A stretch of 64,000 bases of DNA from Catonia carolina (GCA_035578175.1 JAQMRL010000014.1:18650395-18714394), one strand, 5' to 3'. Positions 1 to 10,647 are shown, numbered from the stretch's first letter. Notes: a model not told the origin generated them from the sequence alone. Numbers and translations: made by a program.

Positions 1-474
1 AATCACTCTTTCACGCTAAACGAGGCTCTGTAGAGAAAAAATGCTCTAAATAAAAGTTCTAGATCATTTAATTTCCTACAAATTTGAATGTACACTATTG
101 TCGTAAAATGTATACTAAAACTGAAATCTTAAACAAAATCGTTTTTTTACATGATTTCGTGAGAAAAAAACAGAAAATCGCTAATTACCGATAAACTAAG
201 CGTTATACAAAAAAATGTTTGATAGAAAGATTGTGGGATTTTAAATTTTCTACATTTTTTGTTATATACATTTTTACGCTGAAGTGCATATTAAAGCCGC
301 AATCTTTAAAAAAAAATCACGTAGAAACAGCCTCACCAAGAATTCCAGCAGACATGGCGCCTACCCTATCTTGTAGACCATAAAAAAATTGGTAAACCCG
401 GCGATTTAAGAAAAAATCGTAGGAGCCGTTTTTGAGAAAATCGCAAAAAAGTGAAAAATTACACGAATAAACTA

Positions 475-1254
475 CCGGGTAATTTTTTAGTCCTGTTACC
501 CAATTGTTAATGTCTGGTAATTTTTTTCTAAGAAAGGGATATTTTGTTTTGTGACACAGAGTTGGTAGCCCTACTCAACCGGTATAGATACGACAGTTTG
601 AGTTGATTCTCCTTGAGTTGCGTAAAATTTTGTGCTGTTTCCAGTTGTGTTACGAACAGAATGTCTTTTACCCTAGAACAACGGGTTTTCATTCTTGAAC
701 AATATTTTGCTACAAAATCGTATGCGAGTGTAAAAGAATCATTTCAAATTAAATTTTTTGGTGTTCCTCCACTCTATTCTAGTCAATTTCTAGGCTAACT
801 AACTGATTTTTAGAGGCAGGTATTGTTTGCAGCAGAAAACGTAGTGGTCGACCAACTCTGTTGACAGATGATGTTAAGAGAATGTGAAAACAAGATTGCT
901 CAATTCTCCATGAAAAAGTTTACAAAAACTTTCCTCGCATGTTGATTTGTCATGTTCGAGTGCTCAAAAAGCTGCTAAAAAATTGAAATTGTATCCGTAT
1001 CACATACGATTAGTTCTAGAGCTTCAGCCTCCAGATTTAAACACGAGATTGTTTTAGGATAAAAGACATTCTGTTCGTAGCACGACCGGAAATGGCACAA
1101 AATTTTACACAGCTCAAGGAGAATCAACTCACACTGCCATATCCATACTGGTTGAGTAGGGCTATCAACTTAGTGTCACAAGACAAAATTTATTATTTTT
1201 TTAAAATATTACCAGACATTAACAATTGGGTAACAGGACTAAAAAATCACTCTG
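475..1254 (+). mobile_element. Deleted DNA transposon with ~205-bp inverted ends, inserted in H1
   Basis: The left end (475 to about 680) and the right end (about 1049 to 1254) are inverted copies; both contain the string TTTTTTAGTCCTGTTACCC and stay aligned for about 205 bp, through an ATGTCTTTTA start. TA occurs on both sides (473-474, 1255-1256). On either side the HINE sequence resumes in register (..AATAAACTA | TATTACTTCC..). The interior holds only an N-terminal transposase remnant, so the copy is non-autonomous. The right arm repeats the left arm's coding start, so it may be an inverted duplicate of one end rather than an original long TIR. Confidence 0.8.
661..1046 (+). pseudogene. 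N-terminal transposase remnant (DUF4817-like HTH)
   Basis: From ATG 661 the frame reads MSFTLEQRVFILEQYFATKS, which resembles the helix-turn-helix start of insect transposase-like proteins carrying the DUF4817 domain. The frame is lost near 757-798. Further pieces can be recognised in shifted frames: RKRSGRPTLLTDDV at about 837-873 and AAKKLKLYPYHIRLV near 970-1015. Coding sequence then runs directly into the right inverted arm. The catalytic part is absent. Family assignment is from remembered resemblance only. Confidence 0.6.
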
Positions 1255-1573
1255 TATTACTTCCGATTAATGGATTTTAATGAAAATCTTCGTGTCGGGT
1301 CCGGTAGGCGTATCTAACTTAAGTTTCAAGTTTCAAGTTCGTACGACGTTTCGTTCTTGAGATATTCTGTTCACACGCACACAGACACACACACACACAC
1401 ACACACACGCAGACCAATCGCTGAAAACATGTTGTTTGGATTCAGGGGTCTGAAAACGTGTAGAACCGGTGAAAACTCAATTACGAAAAATCGACATGAA
1501 AACATTACTTTCATTCCTATAGTCTACGTATATTTATATAGGGAAGAGAAAGTAAAAATCAATAACTGTGACT

Positions 1574-2525
1574 TTTTTACTTTCTCTTGCCTTTATGAAT
1601 ATATAGGAAGGAAAGTATTGTTTTCATGTCGATTTTTCGAAATCGAGTTTTCACCGGATCTATACGTTTTCAGACCCCCTGAACCTAAAAAACATGTTTT
1701 TAGCGATTGGTCTGTGTGTGTCTGTGTGTGTGTGTGTCTGTGTGTAAACAGAATATCTCAAGAACGGAACATCGTACGAACTTGAAACTTGAAACTTAAG
1801 TTACATACCACTACCGGACGCGACACGAACATTTTCATCAAAATCGGTCAACCGGAAGTAGTAGTTTATTCGTATAATTTTTCAGTTTTTTGCGATTTTC
1901 TCAAAAACCGGTCCTACGATTTTTTTTAAAATCGCCTATTTTACTCAATTTTTTATTCTCTACAAGATAGGGTAGGCGCCATGTTTGCTGAAATTCTCGG
2001 TGAGGCTGTTTTCACGTAAAAACGTTGTTTTTTTAAGATTACGGCTTTAATATAAATTTTAGCGCAAAAACTTATATAATAAAAGTTGTAGAGAATTTAA
2101 AAACCTACAACTTCTGTTTCAAACATTTTTTTGTATAACGCTTAGTTTAGCGGTAATTTGCGATTTTCTGTTTTTTTTCTCACGAAAACATGAGAAAAAT
2201 CGATTTTTTTAACATTTCGGTCTTAGTATGCATTTTACGACAAAAGTGTATATAATTAAATTTATAAAAAATTAAAAGATCTACAACTTTTGTTTAGAGC
2301 ATTTTTCTCTACAGAGCCTAGTTTAGCGTGAAAGCGTGATTTTCCGTATTTTTAAGCCAAACTGAGTTCGATTGTCATTTTGCGTCATTCACTCATAATT
2401 AAAATAAGGTTATGTTTTTGAGGTTAGTTTTTGTTTATTTCTAATATTTTATTACTTATGTTCAATTATATTGTAAATTATTTGCATTGGCAAGAGAAAG
2501 TTGTGTGAGTGTTTCACACCAGATT
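1574..2525 (+). mobile_element. HINE-like repeat copy H2, full length
   Basis: Starts TTTTTACTTTCTCTTGCC and ends GGCAAGAGAAAGTTGTGTGA, hairpin, CAGATT. The (GT)n tract is short (about 1713-1744). The sequence is close to identical to H49 (59091-60083) through the block around 1800-2040, including the marker GGACGCGACACG and TTTTTCAG, so both belong to a young subfamily. Confidence 0.93.
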
Positions 2526-2706
2526 TTTTTGTTTATTTAACGTCGCATCAACTACAGTGGTCATTTGCGACGACGTTGGGTTGTAACTGTGAAGGATGAA
2601 ATTATTTTTTGTAACGTATGAAAATATGCCGTGCCTGAGTGGGATTCAAACTCAAAACCGCATGGTGAGAAGCGAGCACGTTACCAACTACGCCAATGCG
2701 GCCGGC
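2526..2706 (-). mobile_element. tRNA-derived SINE, family A, copy 1
   Basis: Read on the minus strand, it begins GCCGGCCGCATTGGCGTAG, with an A-box-like TGGCGTAGTTGG and a B-box-like GAGTTTGAATCCC. The body has TTTTCATACGTTACAAAA and it ends in an A/T-rich tail. The copies at 4521, 61098 and 63906 share this layout. It sits immediately downstream of the H2 3' end. Confidence 0.8.
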
Positions 2707-2980
2707 ACTGTGACTTTTGTCACAGGTTCATTCGGTTATAACCAAATTTTACTGTATTGTTTGTTAGAACTGAACTCGAGGGCTGCCGGACTTAAGGCTT
2801 CCTTCTAAATGAAAGTGGATGTTTTTTTGAACGTTAAGCTCTACGTTCTAGTGGAAGAGGCCATACAAAGATTGTATGCAATAATCTTTTTAAGGTATAT
2901 AACTACTGTTTATGACAACGATAGAGAACCTGAATAAACCTGAAAATCAACATTTTCTTTCTTAAAATTAAGAATTTCAA

Positions 2981-3116
2981 TTTTTACTTACTCTTTCCTA
3001 TGATTATATAGGAAGGAAAGTACCTACTGTTTCAGTCGATTTTTCGAAATCGAGTTTTCACCGGATCTACACGTTATCAGACCCCCTGAACCCAAAAAAC
3101 ATGTTTCTAGCGATTG

Positions 3117-3191
<75 letters not shown>

Positions 3192-3980
3192 TGTGTGTGA
3201 ACAGAATATCTCAAGAACGGAACATTGTACGAACTTGAAAATTGAAACTTAAGTTACATACCACTACCGAACCCGACGCGAACATTTTCATCAAAATCGG
3301 TCAACCGGAAGTAGTAGTTTATTCGTATAATTTTTCACTTTTTTGCAATTTTCTCAAAAACTGGTCATACGATTTTTTTTGAAATCGCCTGGTTTACTAC
3401 ATTTTTTATGCTCTACAAGATAGGGTAGGCGTCATGTTTGCTGAAATTCTGCGTGAGGCTGTTTTTACGCAAAAACATTTTCTTTTTAAGATTGCGGCTT
3501 TAATATGCATTTTAGCGCAAAATGTTATATAATAAAAGTTGTAGAGAATGTAAAATTCTACAACTTTTATTTCAAACAATTTTTTGTATAACGCTTAGTT
3601 TAGCGGTAATTTGCGATTTTCTGTTTTTTTCTCACGAAAATGTGTGAAAAATCGATTTTTTTAAGATTTCGGCCTTAGTATGCATTTTACGACAAAAGTG
3701 TATATAATTAAATTTATAGAAAAGTAAAAGATCTACAACTTTTATTTAGAGCATTTTTCTCTACAGAGCCTAGTTTAGAGAGAAAGAGTGATTTTCCGTA
3801 TTTCTAAGCCAAACTGAGGTCGATTTTCATTTTGCGTCTTTCACTCATGATTAAAATTAGGTTATGTTTATTGAGGTTAGTTTTTTGTTTATTTGTAATG
3901 TTTTATTACTAATGTTAGGTTTATTGTTAATTATTTGCATTGGCAAGAGAAAGTTGTGTGAGTGTTTCACACCAGATTTT
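2981..3980 (+). mobile_element. HINE-like repeat copy H3, full length
   Basis: The 5' end is TTTTTACTTACTCTTTCC, slightly diverged, and the 3' end is the canonical GTGTGAGTGTTTCACAC hairpin and CAGATTTTT near 3957-3980. It carries a long microsatellite at the standard internal site. A second, separate 3' terminus follows directly (H3b). Confidence 0.93.
3119..3199 (+). repeat. (GT)n microsatellite inside H3
   Basis: About 80 bp of nearly perfect GT repeat, sited between GCGATTGGTCT and the GTGAACAGAATATC motif. The same two flanks surround the microsatellite in nearly every copy of the family. Confidence 0.98.
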
Positions 3981-4135
3981 TAAAATAAACTTTCACTCAT
4001 GATTAAAATAAGATTATATTTTTTAGGTAAATTTTTTTGTCTATTTCTAATGTTTTATTACTAATGTTAGGTTATATTGTTAATTATTGGCATTAGCAAG
4101 AGAAAGTTGTGTGAGTGTTTCACACCAGATTTTTA
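3981..4135 (+). mobile_element. Tandem extra HINE 3' terminus (H3b)
   Basis: The block from TTTCACTCATGATTAAAATA to the 3' hairpin and CAGATTTTT is repeated directly after the end of H3, without a 5' half. A tandem 3' terminus is expected for rolling-circle elements that miss or re-read a termination signal, but local duplication would give the same picture. Confidence 0.85.
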
Positions 4136-4453
4136 TTATAGCGGAAAGCTATTGGAAGTAAAAATTAAAGCGGAAAGCTATTGGAAGTCAAAATATAAAC
4201 TACTGAAATAAAGAAATGAGTAGTATTGTACAGCACAATTTTCTTCTGGTCTAACAACGTAATATAGAAAACAACGTTTATAGAAAACAACGTAACTTAA
4301 AATTTTACTCCAATTTATTTCAGAAACAACTTAAGTCAAAATTTCAAATTTTTTAAACAAGTTAGCTTGTCTTTAAAAAGACAAAAGTATATTTTATATT
4401 AAAGGGGACAGCTCTAAACGATTTATATTTTTTAATATTTTTTAATTGAAATA
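4136..4453. other. Unclassified spacer with a short tandem duplication
   Basis: AGCGGAAAGCTATTGGAAGT occurs twice in tandem (about 4141 and 4170), and ATAGAAAACAACGT occurs twice near 4264-4290. Nothing coding or otherwise recognisable is seen. Confidence 0.5.
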
Positions 4454-5200
4454 CAGTAGAGTACCGATTTTCCGTGGATCGTTTAACCGGGGTTTGGATT
4501 AACCGTGCGATCACTAGAAATTTTTTTTTTTTTTTTTTTTTTTTTGGTTTAACGTCCGACGGTTTTGCAAATTGCTGCTAATGCAGACGATGAAGGATGA
4601 AATGAATTTTTTGTAACGCATGAAAATATCTCATGCCCAAGTGGGATTCGAACCCAAGACCGCGTGATGAGAGGCGAGCACGTTACCAACATCGCCAACG
4701 CGGCCGGCTAGAAAAATTAAAATCACTAGAAAAATTAATTATGTATGTACTGTATAACTTTTACAAATTAAAACTTTTCAACTCCCGACATTTTCGTCAT
4801 CGTAATTATCACAATTATAGTGATTTACTACGATAATATTGTTCGATTACGACAACAATGAGTAGGCACATTAATGTAGACATAAACTAATTTCATATCG
4901 TAGTAAAATGAAACAAAGTAATATAACAGATTTTATTGTGATATTTTTTGTTACGTAGTTTAAGGTAAGATTTTTATAAATTTATATAGTAAATATTTTT
5001 ATTTCAATACAATTTGTTTATTTATTTTCGATATCCGATAGTATTAACATGTATTAATCAGTAGAATAAAACATACGCGTAACTTGTGGTTTTGTTTATG
5101 ACGTAGGTGGTCTCGACCGAATTGGGTTGTATTATCCGTGTTTTCCGGTTATCCGGTATAGTTATCCCCCCAATTACCACGGATAATCAGTATTATACTG
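4454..5200. mobile_element. pogo-like MITE
   Basis: The left end (TA)CAGTAGAGTACCGATT and the right end, read in reverse, (TA)CAGTATAATACTGATT are inverted copies continuing into TCCGTGG. TA flanks both sides (4452-4453, 5201-5202). CAGTA...CCGATTATCCG-type ends are characteristic of pogo/Tigger elements. No transposase is visible. A family A SINE is inserted at 4521-4708, leaving roughly 560 bp of original element. Confidence 0.72.
4521..4708 (-). mobile_element. tRNA-derived SINE, family A, copy 2, in the pogo-like MITE
   Basis: A T-run at 4521-4545 (poly-A tail on the minus strand) is followed by the family body and a tRNA-like head ending at GCGGCCGGC. The B-box region GGGATTCGAACCCAAG is well kept. 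The flanks CTAGAAA on both sides suggest a short target-site duplication. Confidence 0.82.
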
Positions 5201-5454
5201 TATAATAAATTACAAGTTTTGTAATTTTTCAAAAAGTTACCGATTCATTTATCGTCAGTCAAACAATGGATATAGATCTGTTTATTTCAAATATAAAAAG
5301 CAAATCATTTTAAATTTTTTGTTGAAATTTAAAAAAAAAATTGTAATCTATCACTTTCCTTTATCCGTCTGTAACATCCAGATGTCAGAAACCACAAAAG
5401 ATAGCAACAAACGGAATTTTTGTGGATTAAGAATATAGTAATAATGTAATAATA
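5201..5454. other. Unclassified AT-rich spacer
   Basis: No open frame, terminal repeat or RNA-like structure recognised here. Confidence 0.5.
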
Positions 5455-5512
5455 GAACCGAAACTTTCCACTTAGTAGGCTAGCGCGTTAACCACTACAC
5501 CATCGAAGTAAA
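5455..5512 (-). mobile_element. tRNA-like SINE head fragment
   Basis: The minus strand reads ATGGTGTAGTGGTTAACGCG (A-box-like) then CTAGCCTACTAAGTGG and a weak B-box GTTTCGGTTC. The anticodon-arm string CCTACTAAG(T/C)GG also occurs in the SINE inside H12, so it is more likely a decayed SINE head than a tRNA gene. Confidence 0.4.
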
Positions 5513-5620
5513 TAACTTTACATGAAAATAGAAAGTAAATTTTAAAATTCATTACACCTGACTAAAAATTAAAATATTTTAAAAACATTATGATATTTTT
5601 GCCATTAAAATTGCAAGTAA

Positions 5621-5940
5621 CCCACCGGGTTGATCTAGGGGTAAAGTCGTCGCCAAAATCAGCTGTTTAACAGCTGGTTCCTGGTTCAAATTCTAGTAAA
5701 GGTAGTTACTTTTATACGGATTTGAATGCTAGACAGTGGTTACCGGTGTACTTTGATGGTTGGGGTTTAATTAACCATATTCACTCAGGAATGGTTGACC
5801 TGGGTCTGTACAAGACTACACCTCATTTACACGTCATACACATCATCCTCATCTCATTGGGTCATGGGGTTGCTTATTGTTCTGAATTGAACAGATGGCA
5901 ACGTACACAAATTAGGGATTACAAAAAAAAAGAAAAAATT
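5621..5940 (+). mobile_element. tRNA-derived SINE, family B, copy 1
   Basis: The head CCCACCGGGTTGATCTAGG has an A-box-like TGATCTAGGGGTAAAG and a B-box-like GGTTCAAATTC. It is followed by a ~220-bp body ending ACACAAATTAGG and an A-rich tail. The same unit recurs at 37874-38187 (minus) and 41637-41963 (plus), the latter two with target-site duplications. An 84-codon open frame through the body is present in more than one copy, but it is carried by the repeat. Confidence 0.85.
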
Positions 5941-5976
5941 GCAAGATCATTAAAACACAATCTCTTAACTGAATAA

Positions 5977-6702
5977 TCGCAGGCACCGTAATACCCGAAT
6001 GCAGCTAGGGCACAGCGTAAACAGAAGCAATGTAGATAATTTTTTGTTAAATTAAAACTAACCTGGTTTAAATTAAACGTAATATTCAGATGCGAAATAA
6101 TAATTCCAATTCATTTTACACACTCAAACACTTATATATACAACATAAACCGTAAATTAATAATAAAAACAAAAAAATCACTTGTACAAAAAAAAACGAA
6201 CTGAATCTAACCACGCAATATATTAAACTGACTAAAGAAATACAATCATAGATTGTTCAGTCAGTTACTCGACGCTGATTGGTTTAGAAGCGCGCGCACC
6301 ACTAGTTGAACAACTGCATGGACTGTCTGTCTCAAAATATAGCAAGAGTAGGGGACTTTCATACGCACATGTTCGAACATGTTATTGAATATCGTAGATC
6401 GGGACGAACGCATATTTAAAATTTATCATTTTTATAACATGAGCTTTTAATTTTGTAGGCCTTAAAAATAATTTCCTTCTTTTTTTACTTAATAATTTTT
6501 ATTATTTTTCACGACATAGGTATCTTATGAAATATTTACGCGAATATAAAGTATGGTATCGTGAAAAATCAATACTGTATTAGTACCCGAATAGATACTC
6601 ATAACTTCCACTAGCCAAAAAAATTATATTAACTATTTTTTTATTTTTAAAAATTGTCTACGAAAAATATTTAACAAATTATTGTTCTAATTACCTCTTT
6701 CA
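5977..6702. other. Unclassified AT-rich spacer
   Basis: This stretch has one GC-richer patch (about 6270-6310, AGCGCGCGCACC). I see no coding, structural RNA or transposon ends. Confidence 0.5.
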
Positions 6703-6767
6703 TTTTTACTTTCTCAATTTTTATGAACATAAGAAAAGAAAGTATTGTTTTAATAATATAGATCTGG
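6703..6767 (+). mobile_element. HINE 5'-end fragment (H4)
   Basis: TTTTTACTTTCTCAATTTTT and GAAAAGAAAGTATTGTTTT match the first ~65 bp of the family. It is then cut off directly by the 3' end of H5 in opposite orientation. Confidence 0.7.
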
Positions 6768-6860
6768 TGTGAAACACCACACGACTATATCTTGCCAATG
6801 CATATAATGAACAATATCACCTAATATTATTAAACAACGCAAAAAAAAAAACAGAAAAAT

Positions 6861-7010
6861 GACGCCTCAGTGAAGTCGTGGATTGCCCGCTAACATACTA
6901 AGCGGCGATCCCGGGTTCGGTTCCAGGGTACGGCGTGCCAAAATACATCAATTCAGTTTGTTAACCCACCGTAGTCGCTATGATCAAACTGTGATGCGAT
7001 TTTAAATAAA
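6861..7010 (+). mobile_element. tRNA-derived SINE, family C, copy 1, inside H5
   Basis: A tRNA-like head has B-box CCCGGGTTCGGTTCC, and a common 3' part reads TTAACCCACCGTAGTCGCTA to TTTTAAATAAAC. The second copy (15815-15990) lies at the same site of another HINE copy, with the same A-rich left junction, so the SINE appears to have been amplified as part of a HINE subfamily. Confidence 0.7.
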
Positions 7011-7708
7011 CAAATAAACTAACCTCAACATAAAGTTATTTTAATCATGAGTGAACGATGCAAAATAAAAACCAACAAACCGCTTATTTATACGAAAAAT
7101 ACTCTTTGACAGTAAACTAGGCTCTGTAGAGAAAAATGATATTAATAAAAGTTGTAGATCTTTCAATTTCCTATACATTTGATTATAACACTTTTGTCGT
7201 AAAATGCAAACTAAGGCCGAAATCATAAAAAATCCATTTTTTTTAAATTTTCATGAAAAAAATCAGAAAATCACTAATTATCGCCACCAAACTAAGCGTT
7301 ATACAAAGAAATGTTTGACATAAAAGTTCTAGATTTTTAAAATATCTACAACGTTAATTATAAATACTGTATATACAATGTTGCGCTTAAATGCATAATA
7401 AGTTGCAATCTTAAAAAAAAACATTTCTTTCTACGAGAAAATAGCCTCTCCAAGAATTTCAGCAGTCATGACGCCTACCCTATCTTGTAGAGCATAAAAA
7501 GAGTAGTAAATGAGGCGATTTTTTAAAAAATTCGTAACAGCCGTTTTTGAGAAAATCGCAAAAAATTGGAGGAATGACACGAATGAACTACTACTTTTGG
7601 TTGACCGATTTTGATGAAAATATTCGTGTCGGGTCCTCTAGTGGTACCTAACTTACGATTCAAGTTTTAACTTCGTACTATGTCGTTCTTGAGATGTTTC
7701 GTTCACAG

Positions 7709-7745
<37 letters not shown>

Positions 7746-7867
7746 GACCAATCGCTAAAAACATGTTTTTTGGGTTCAGGGGGTCTGAAAACGTGTATAC
7801 CCGGTGAAAAATCGACTTTTTTCAAATCTACATTAAAACAATACTTTCTTTCCTGTATATTCATATA

Positions 7868-9190
7868 AGAGGGGGTACCCAAAAGAAACCGGAATTATTT
7901 TTTGAAACTATTTATTTTTAATTTTTTTACAAAAGAACCTTATCCCCTTCAAAATACTCTCCATTACAACTAATACATTTGTCCCACCGGTGCTTCCACT
8001 GTTCAAAACATTTTTTGTACTCCTCTTCAGTGATGGCTGCCAGCTCATCCGTCGTTTTTTTCTTGACATCATCAACGTTGTTAAATCGGAGACCTTTCAT
8101 GCCCCTTTTCATGCGTGGGAACAAGAAAAAATCACACGGAGCCAGATCGGGTGAGTACGGTGCGTGTGGTAGCAAAACCATGCCGTTTTTCGCCAAAAAC
8201 TGGGTAACCGAGATTGCCGTGTGTGCAGGCGCGTTGTCGTGGTGGAAAAACCAGTCCCCTGTCTGCCACAAATTAGGTCTTTTACGACGAATGCTGTTTC
8301 GTAGTCTTCTTAACACTTCAAGATAAAAAGCTTGATTTACCGTCTGGCCTGGTGGAACGAACTCTGAATGGACAATTCTCCTCACATCAAAAAAACAAAT
8401 CAGCATTGTTTTGATGTTCGATCTGACTTGACGACTTTTTTTTGGTCGGGGTGATAATGAAGTCTTCCATTAACTGGATTGTTGTTTGGTTTCTGGGTCG
8501 TACCCATAGCACCAAGACTCGTCACCCGTAATGATCTTTGACATGAAATCTGGATCAGTTTCAAGCTGTTGTTTCAAATCACTACACGTTTCAATTCGAC
8601 GTTCCTTTTGAGTGTCTGTCAGAACCCGAGGCACAAACTTGGCAGCGACTCTTTTCATTGTCAAGTCTTCTGTTAAAATGCGTTGGACTGAGCTCCAAGA
8701 TAACCCACTAACCTGTGATATTTGGTCAATGGTCTGTCGTCGGTCTGTTCGTACAATTTCTTTCACTTTCACAACATTTTCGTCTGTTCGGGAAGTCGAC
8801 GGTCGTCCAGAACGAGGTTTGTTCTCAATCGACATGTCGCCATTTTTAAAGCGCAAAAACCACTCGTACACTTGGGTTTTTCCAATAACGTCGTCTTTGT
8901 AAGCTGTGTTCAACATTACAACTGTTTCCGCGGCGTTTTTACCGAGCAAGAAGCAAAATTTCACAGCCGGACGTTGTTCATTAAAACTTGCCATCATGAA
9001 AAACGACACGAGCACAAAACAGCACTAGCGAGAACAATCACTGCACGAGAACAGAACAAGCTAGATCAACGAACAAAATGGCATTGAACTGGCAATGAGT
9101 AGCGCTACAAGCAGCCTAGTGGCGGGAATTTGTACTGCACAAGCTCCGCCCACAGCAGAGCTATTCCGGATACTTTTGGGTACCCCCTCG
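7868..9190 (-). mobile_element. mariner transposon inserted in H5
   Basis: The inverted ends are AGAGGGGGTACCCAAAAG on the left and, in reverse, CGAGGGGGTACCCAAAAG on the right, both followed by a CCGGAAT string. TA is duplicated at 7866-7867 and 9191-9192. The length (1323 bp) is typical of mariner. A transposase occupies nearly the whole interior on the minus strand. Confidence 0.96.
7927..8994 (-). pseudogene. mariner transposase, one in-frame stop
   Basis: The reading frame begins at MASFNEQ (8994), preferred over the upstream ATG at 9015 because mariner proteins start about there. It runs through the paired helix-turn-helix region (FLLGKNAAETVVML; QISQVSGLSWSSVQRIL), the first catalytic Asp in IITGDESW, the second in HHDNAPAHT, and the third in YSPDLAPCDFFLFP. 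Exactly 34 residues separate the last two Asp residues, the D,D34D signature of mariner. It ends with the family's usual EYFEGDK tail. A single TAA at 8470-8472 follows ..KQQSS, where relatives normally have Gln before Trp; the frame is identical on both sides (the downstream part restarts at Met 8406). No frameshift is visible. About 355 codons in total. The protein would join and cut element ends at TA sites. I judge this copy inactive unless the stop is read through or is a sequencing error. Confidence 0.95.
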
Positions 9191-9296
9191 TACACAAGAG
9201 AAAGTAAAAATCGGACTAGAGAAAGTAACGAAACGTAAACTGGTGCGAAAAAATATCTTGAGAATGTATGGTGAAAACTTTTCAGTTTATTTAAAA

Positions 9297-10046
9297 AAAT
9301 CTGGTGTGAAACACTCACACAATTTTTTCTTGCCAATGCAAATAATTTAAACAATATAACCTAACATTAGAAATAAACAAGAAACTAACCTCAAAAAACA
9401 TAACCTTATTTTAATCATGACTGAAAGACGTAAAATGAAAATCGACCTCAGTTTGCCTTAAAAATACGGAAAATCACTCTTTCACGCTAAACTAGGCTCT
9501 GTAGAGAAAAATGCTTTAATTAAAAGTTGTAGATCTTTTTATTTCCTATAAAATTAATATTATACACTTTTGTCGTAAAATACATTATAGGCCTAAGGCC
9601 GAAATCTTAAAAAAATCGATTTTTCACACGCTTTCGTGAGAAAAAAGCGGAAAATCGCTAATTACTGCTAAACAAAGCGTTATACAAAAAAATGTTAAAA
9701 TAAAAGTTGTAGGTTTTTAAATTCTCTACAAATTTATAATATAAATTTTTGCGTTAAAATGCATATTAAAGCCGTAAACTTCAAAAAACAATTTTTTATG
9801 TTAAAACAGTCTCACCAAGAATTTCAGCAAACATGGCGCCTACCCTACACACACACACACACACACGCTCGCGCGTGCGCGCGCACGCGCGGGCACACAC
9901 ACACACAAACCAATCGCTAAAAACATGTTTTTTGGGTTCAGGGGGTCTGAAAACGTGTAGATCCGGTGAAAACTCGATTTCTTAAAATCGACTTGAAAAC
10001 AATACCTTCCTTCCTATATATTCATATTGGCAAGAGAAAGTAAAAA
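9297..10046 (-). mobile_element. HINE-like repeat copy H6, internally deleted
   Basis: Both termini are present (AATCTGGTGTGAAACACTC at 9298; GGCAAGAGAAAGTAAAAA at about 10029-10046). The central block is missing: the conserved CATGGCGCCTACCCTA runs straight into the (CA)n at 9847. The alternating purine-pyrimidine tract 9847-9906 includes a CG/GC-rich core (GCGCGTGCGCGCGCACGCG). Confidence 0.9.
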
Positions 10047-10498
10047 GTCAGAGATTTGATGGTTTGTGAAGTGATCAATATGGAATTTTGCGTTTAGAAA
10101 TATACAAATACAAACAACTAAACTATAAAATTAATTAAAACATTGATTGGAGAAAAATGTACAAATTAGAATAAAACTAGAAAGTTAGGAAATTTACTGA
10201 GACAACAAACAGTGGAACGGGTTGATTGATCGAGCAATTTATTTGGACATGTTTTTAAATGTTCAGAGGTAAAGTTACATCCACATTCTGTTTACTCTAT
10301 ATTTTTTGTTTCTTTTCCAACCAATAAAATTTAATAATTTGTTTTGATCGTTTAAATTTATATACAGGGTGTGTAAAAAGTCAAACCGGGTAACCGGGTT
10401 TCGAATGTAAAAGAAATTTCATGATAAGTTATAAATGTAAATGTGAACTTGATCCGAATCGACATATTCTATCCACAATCTTGAATGTAACCAACTTT
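10047..10498. other. Unclassified spacer
   Basis: The motif TACAGGGTGTGTAAAAAG near 10369 resembles terminal motifs common in insect transposons, but no partner end is seen. Nothing else recognised. Confidence 0.4.
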
Positions 10499-10647
10499 TG
10501 TTTTACTCTCTGTTGCCTATATGAATATAATACAGGAACGAAAGTATTGTTTTCATATCGATTTTTCGAAATCAAGTGTTCACCGGATATACATTGTACA
10601 CGTTTTCAGGTCCCCCCTAAACGCAAAAAACATGTTTTTAGCGATTG

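Larger units (their letters stand above)
1..1559 (-). mobile_element. HINE-like repeat copy H1 (3' end cut by window start)
   Basis: This copy runs on the minus strand from the family's 3' block at the window edge to its 5' end (CAAGAG-type end GGGAAGAGAAAGTAAAAA at about 1542-1559). The family's microsatellite lies at 1376-1408 as (CA)n. The copy is interrupted at 475-1254 by a separate transposon flanked by TA. The 3' hairpin terminus lies outside the window. Its 5' end faces that of H2 with about 14 bp between them. Confidence 0.9.
6770..9211 (-). mobile_element. HINE-like repeat copy H5 carrying a SINE and a mariner
   Basis: The 3' end (minus strand) is at 6770 with GATCTGGTGTGAAACACC; the 5' end is at 9191-9211 (ACAAGAGAAAGTAAAAA). 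A tRNA-derived SINE occupies 6861-7010 and a mariner 7868-9190. With the mariner and one TA removed the 5' end reads TATTCATATACACAAGAGAA, close to the family sequence. The (CA)n tract is at about 7711-7741. Confidence 0.92.

Noticed and set aside
1357..1785. 142-codon frame spanning the H1/H2 junction
   Set aside because: It reads H1 antisense and H2 sense and is mirrored about the centre, so it is a by-product of the inverted pair, not a gene.
5722..5976. 84-codon frame with homologues at 41.6 kb
   Set aside because: It lies inside SINE family B, so its repetition is explained by the SINE.
8612..9087. Plus-strand frames of 96 and 121 codons
   Set aside because: Antisense of the mariner transposase.
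10369..10400. Third CAGGGTG foldback
   Set aside because: Only one end-like motif is seen and no inverted partner.
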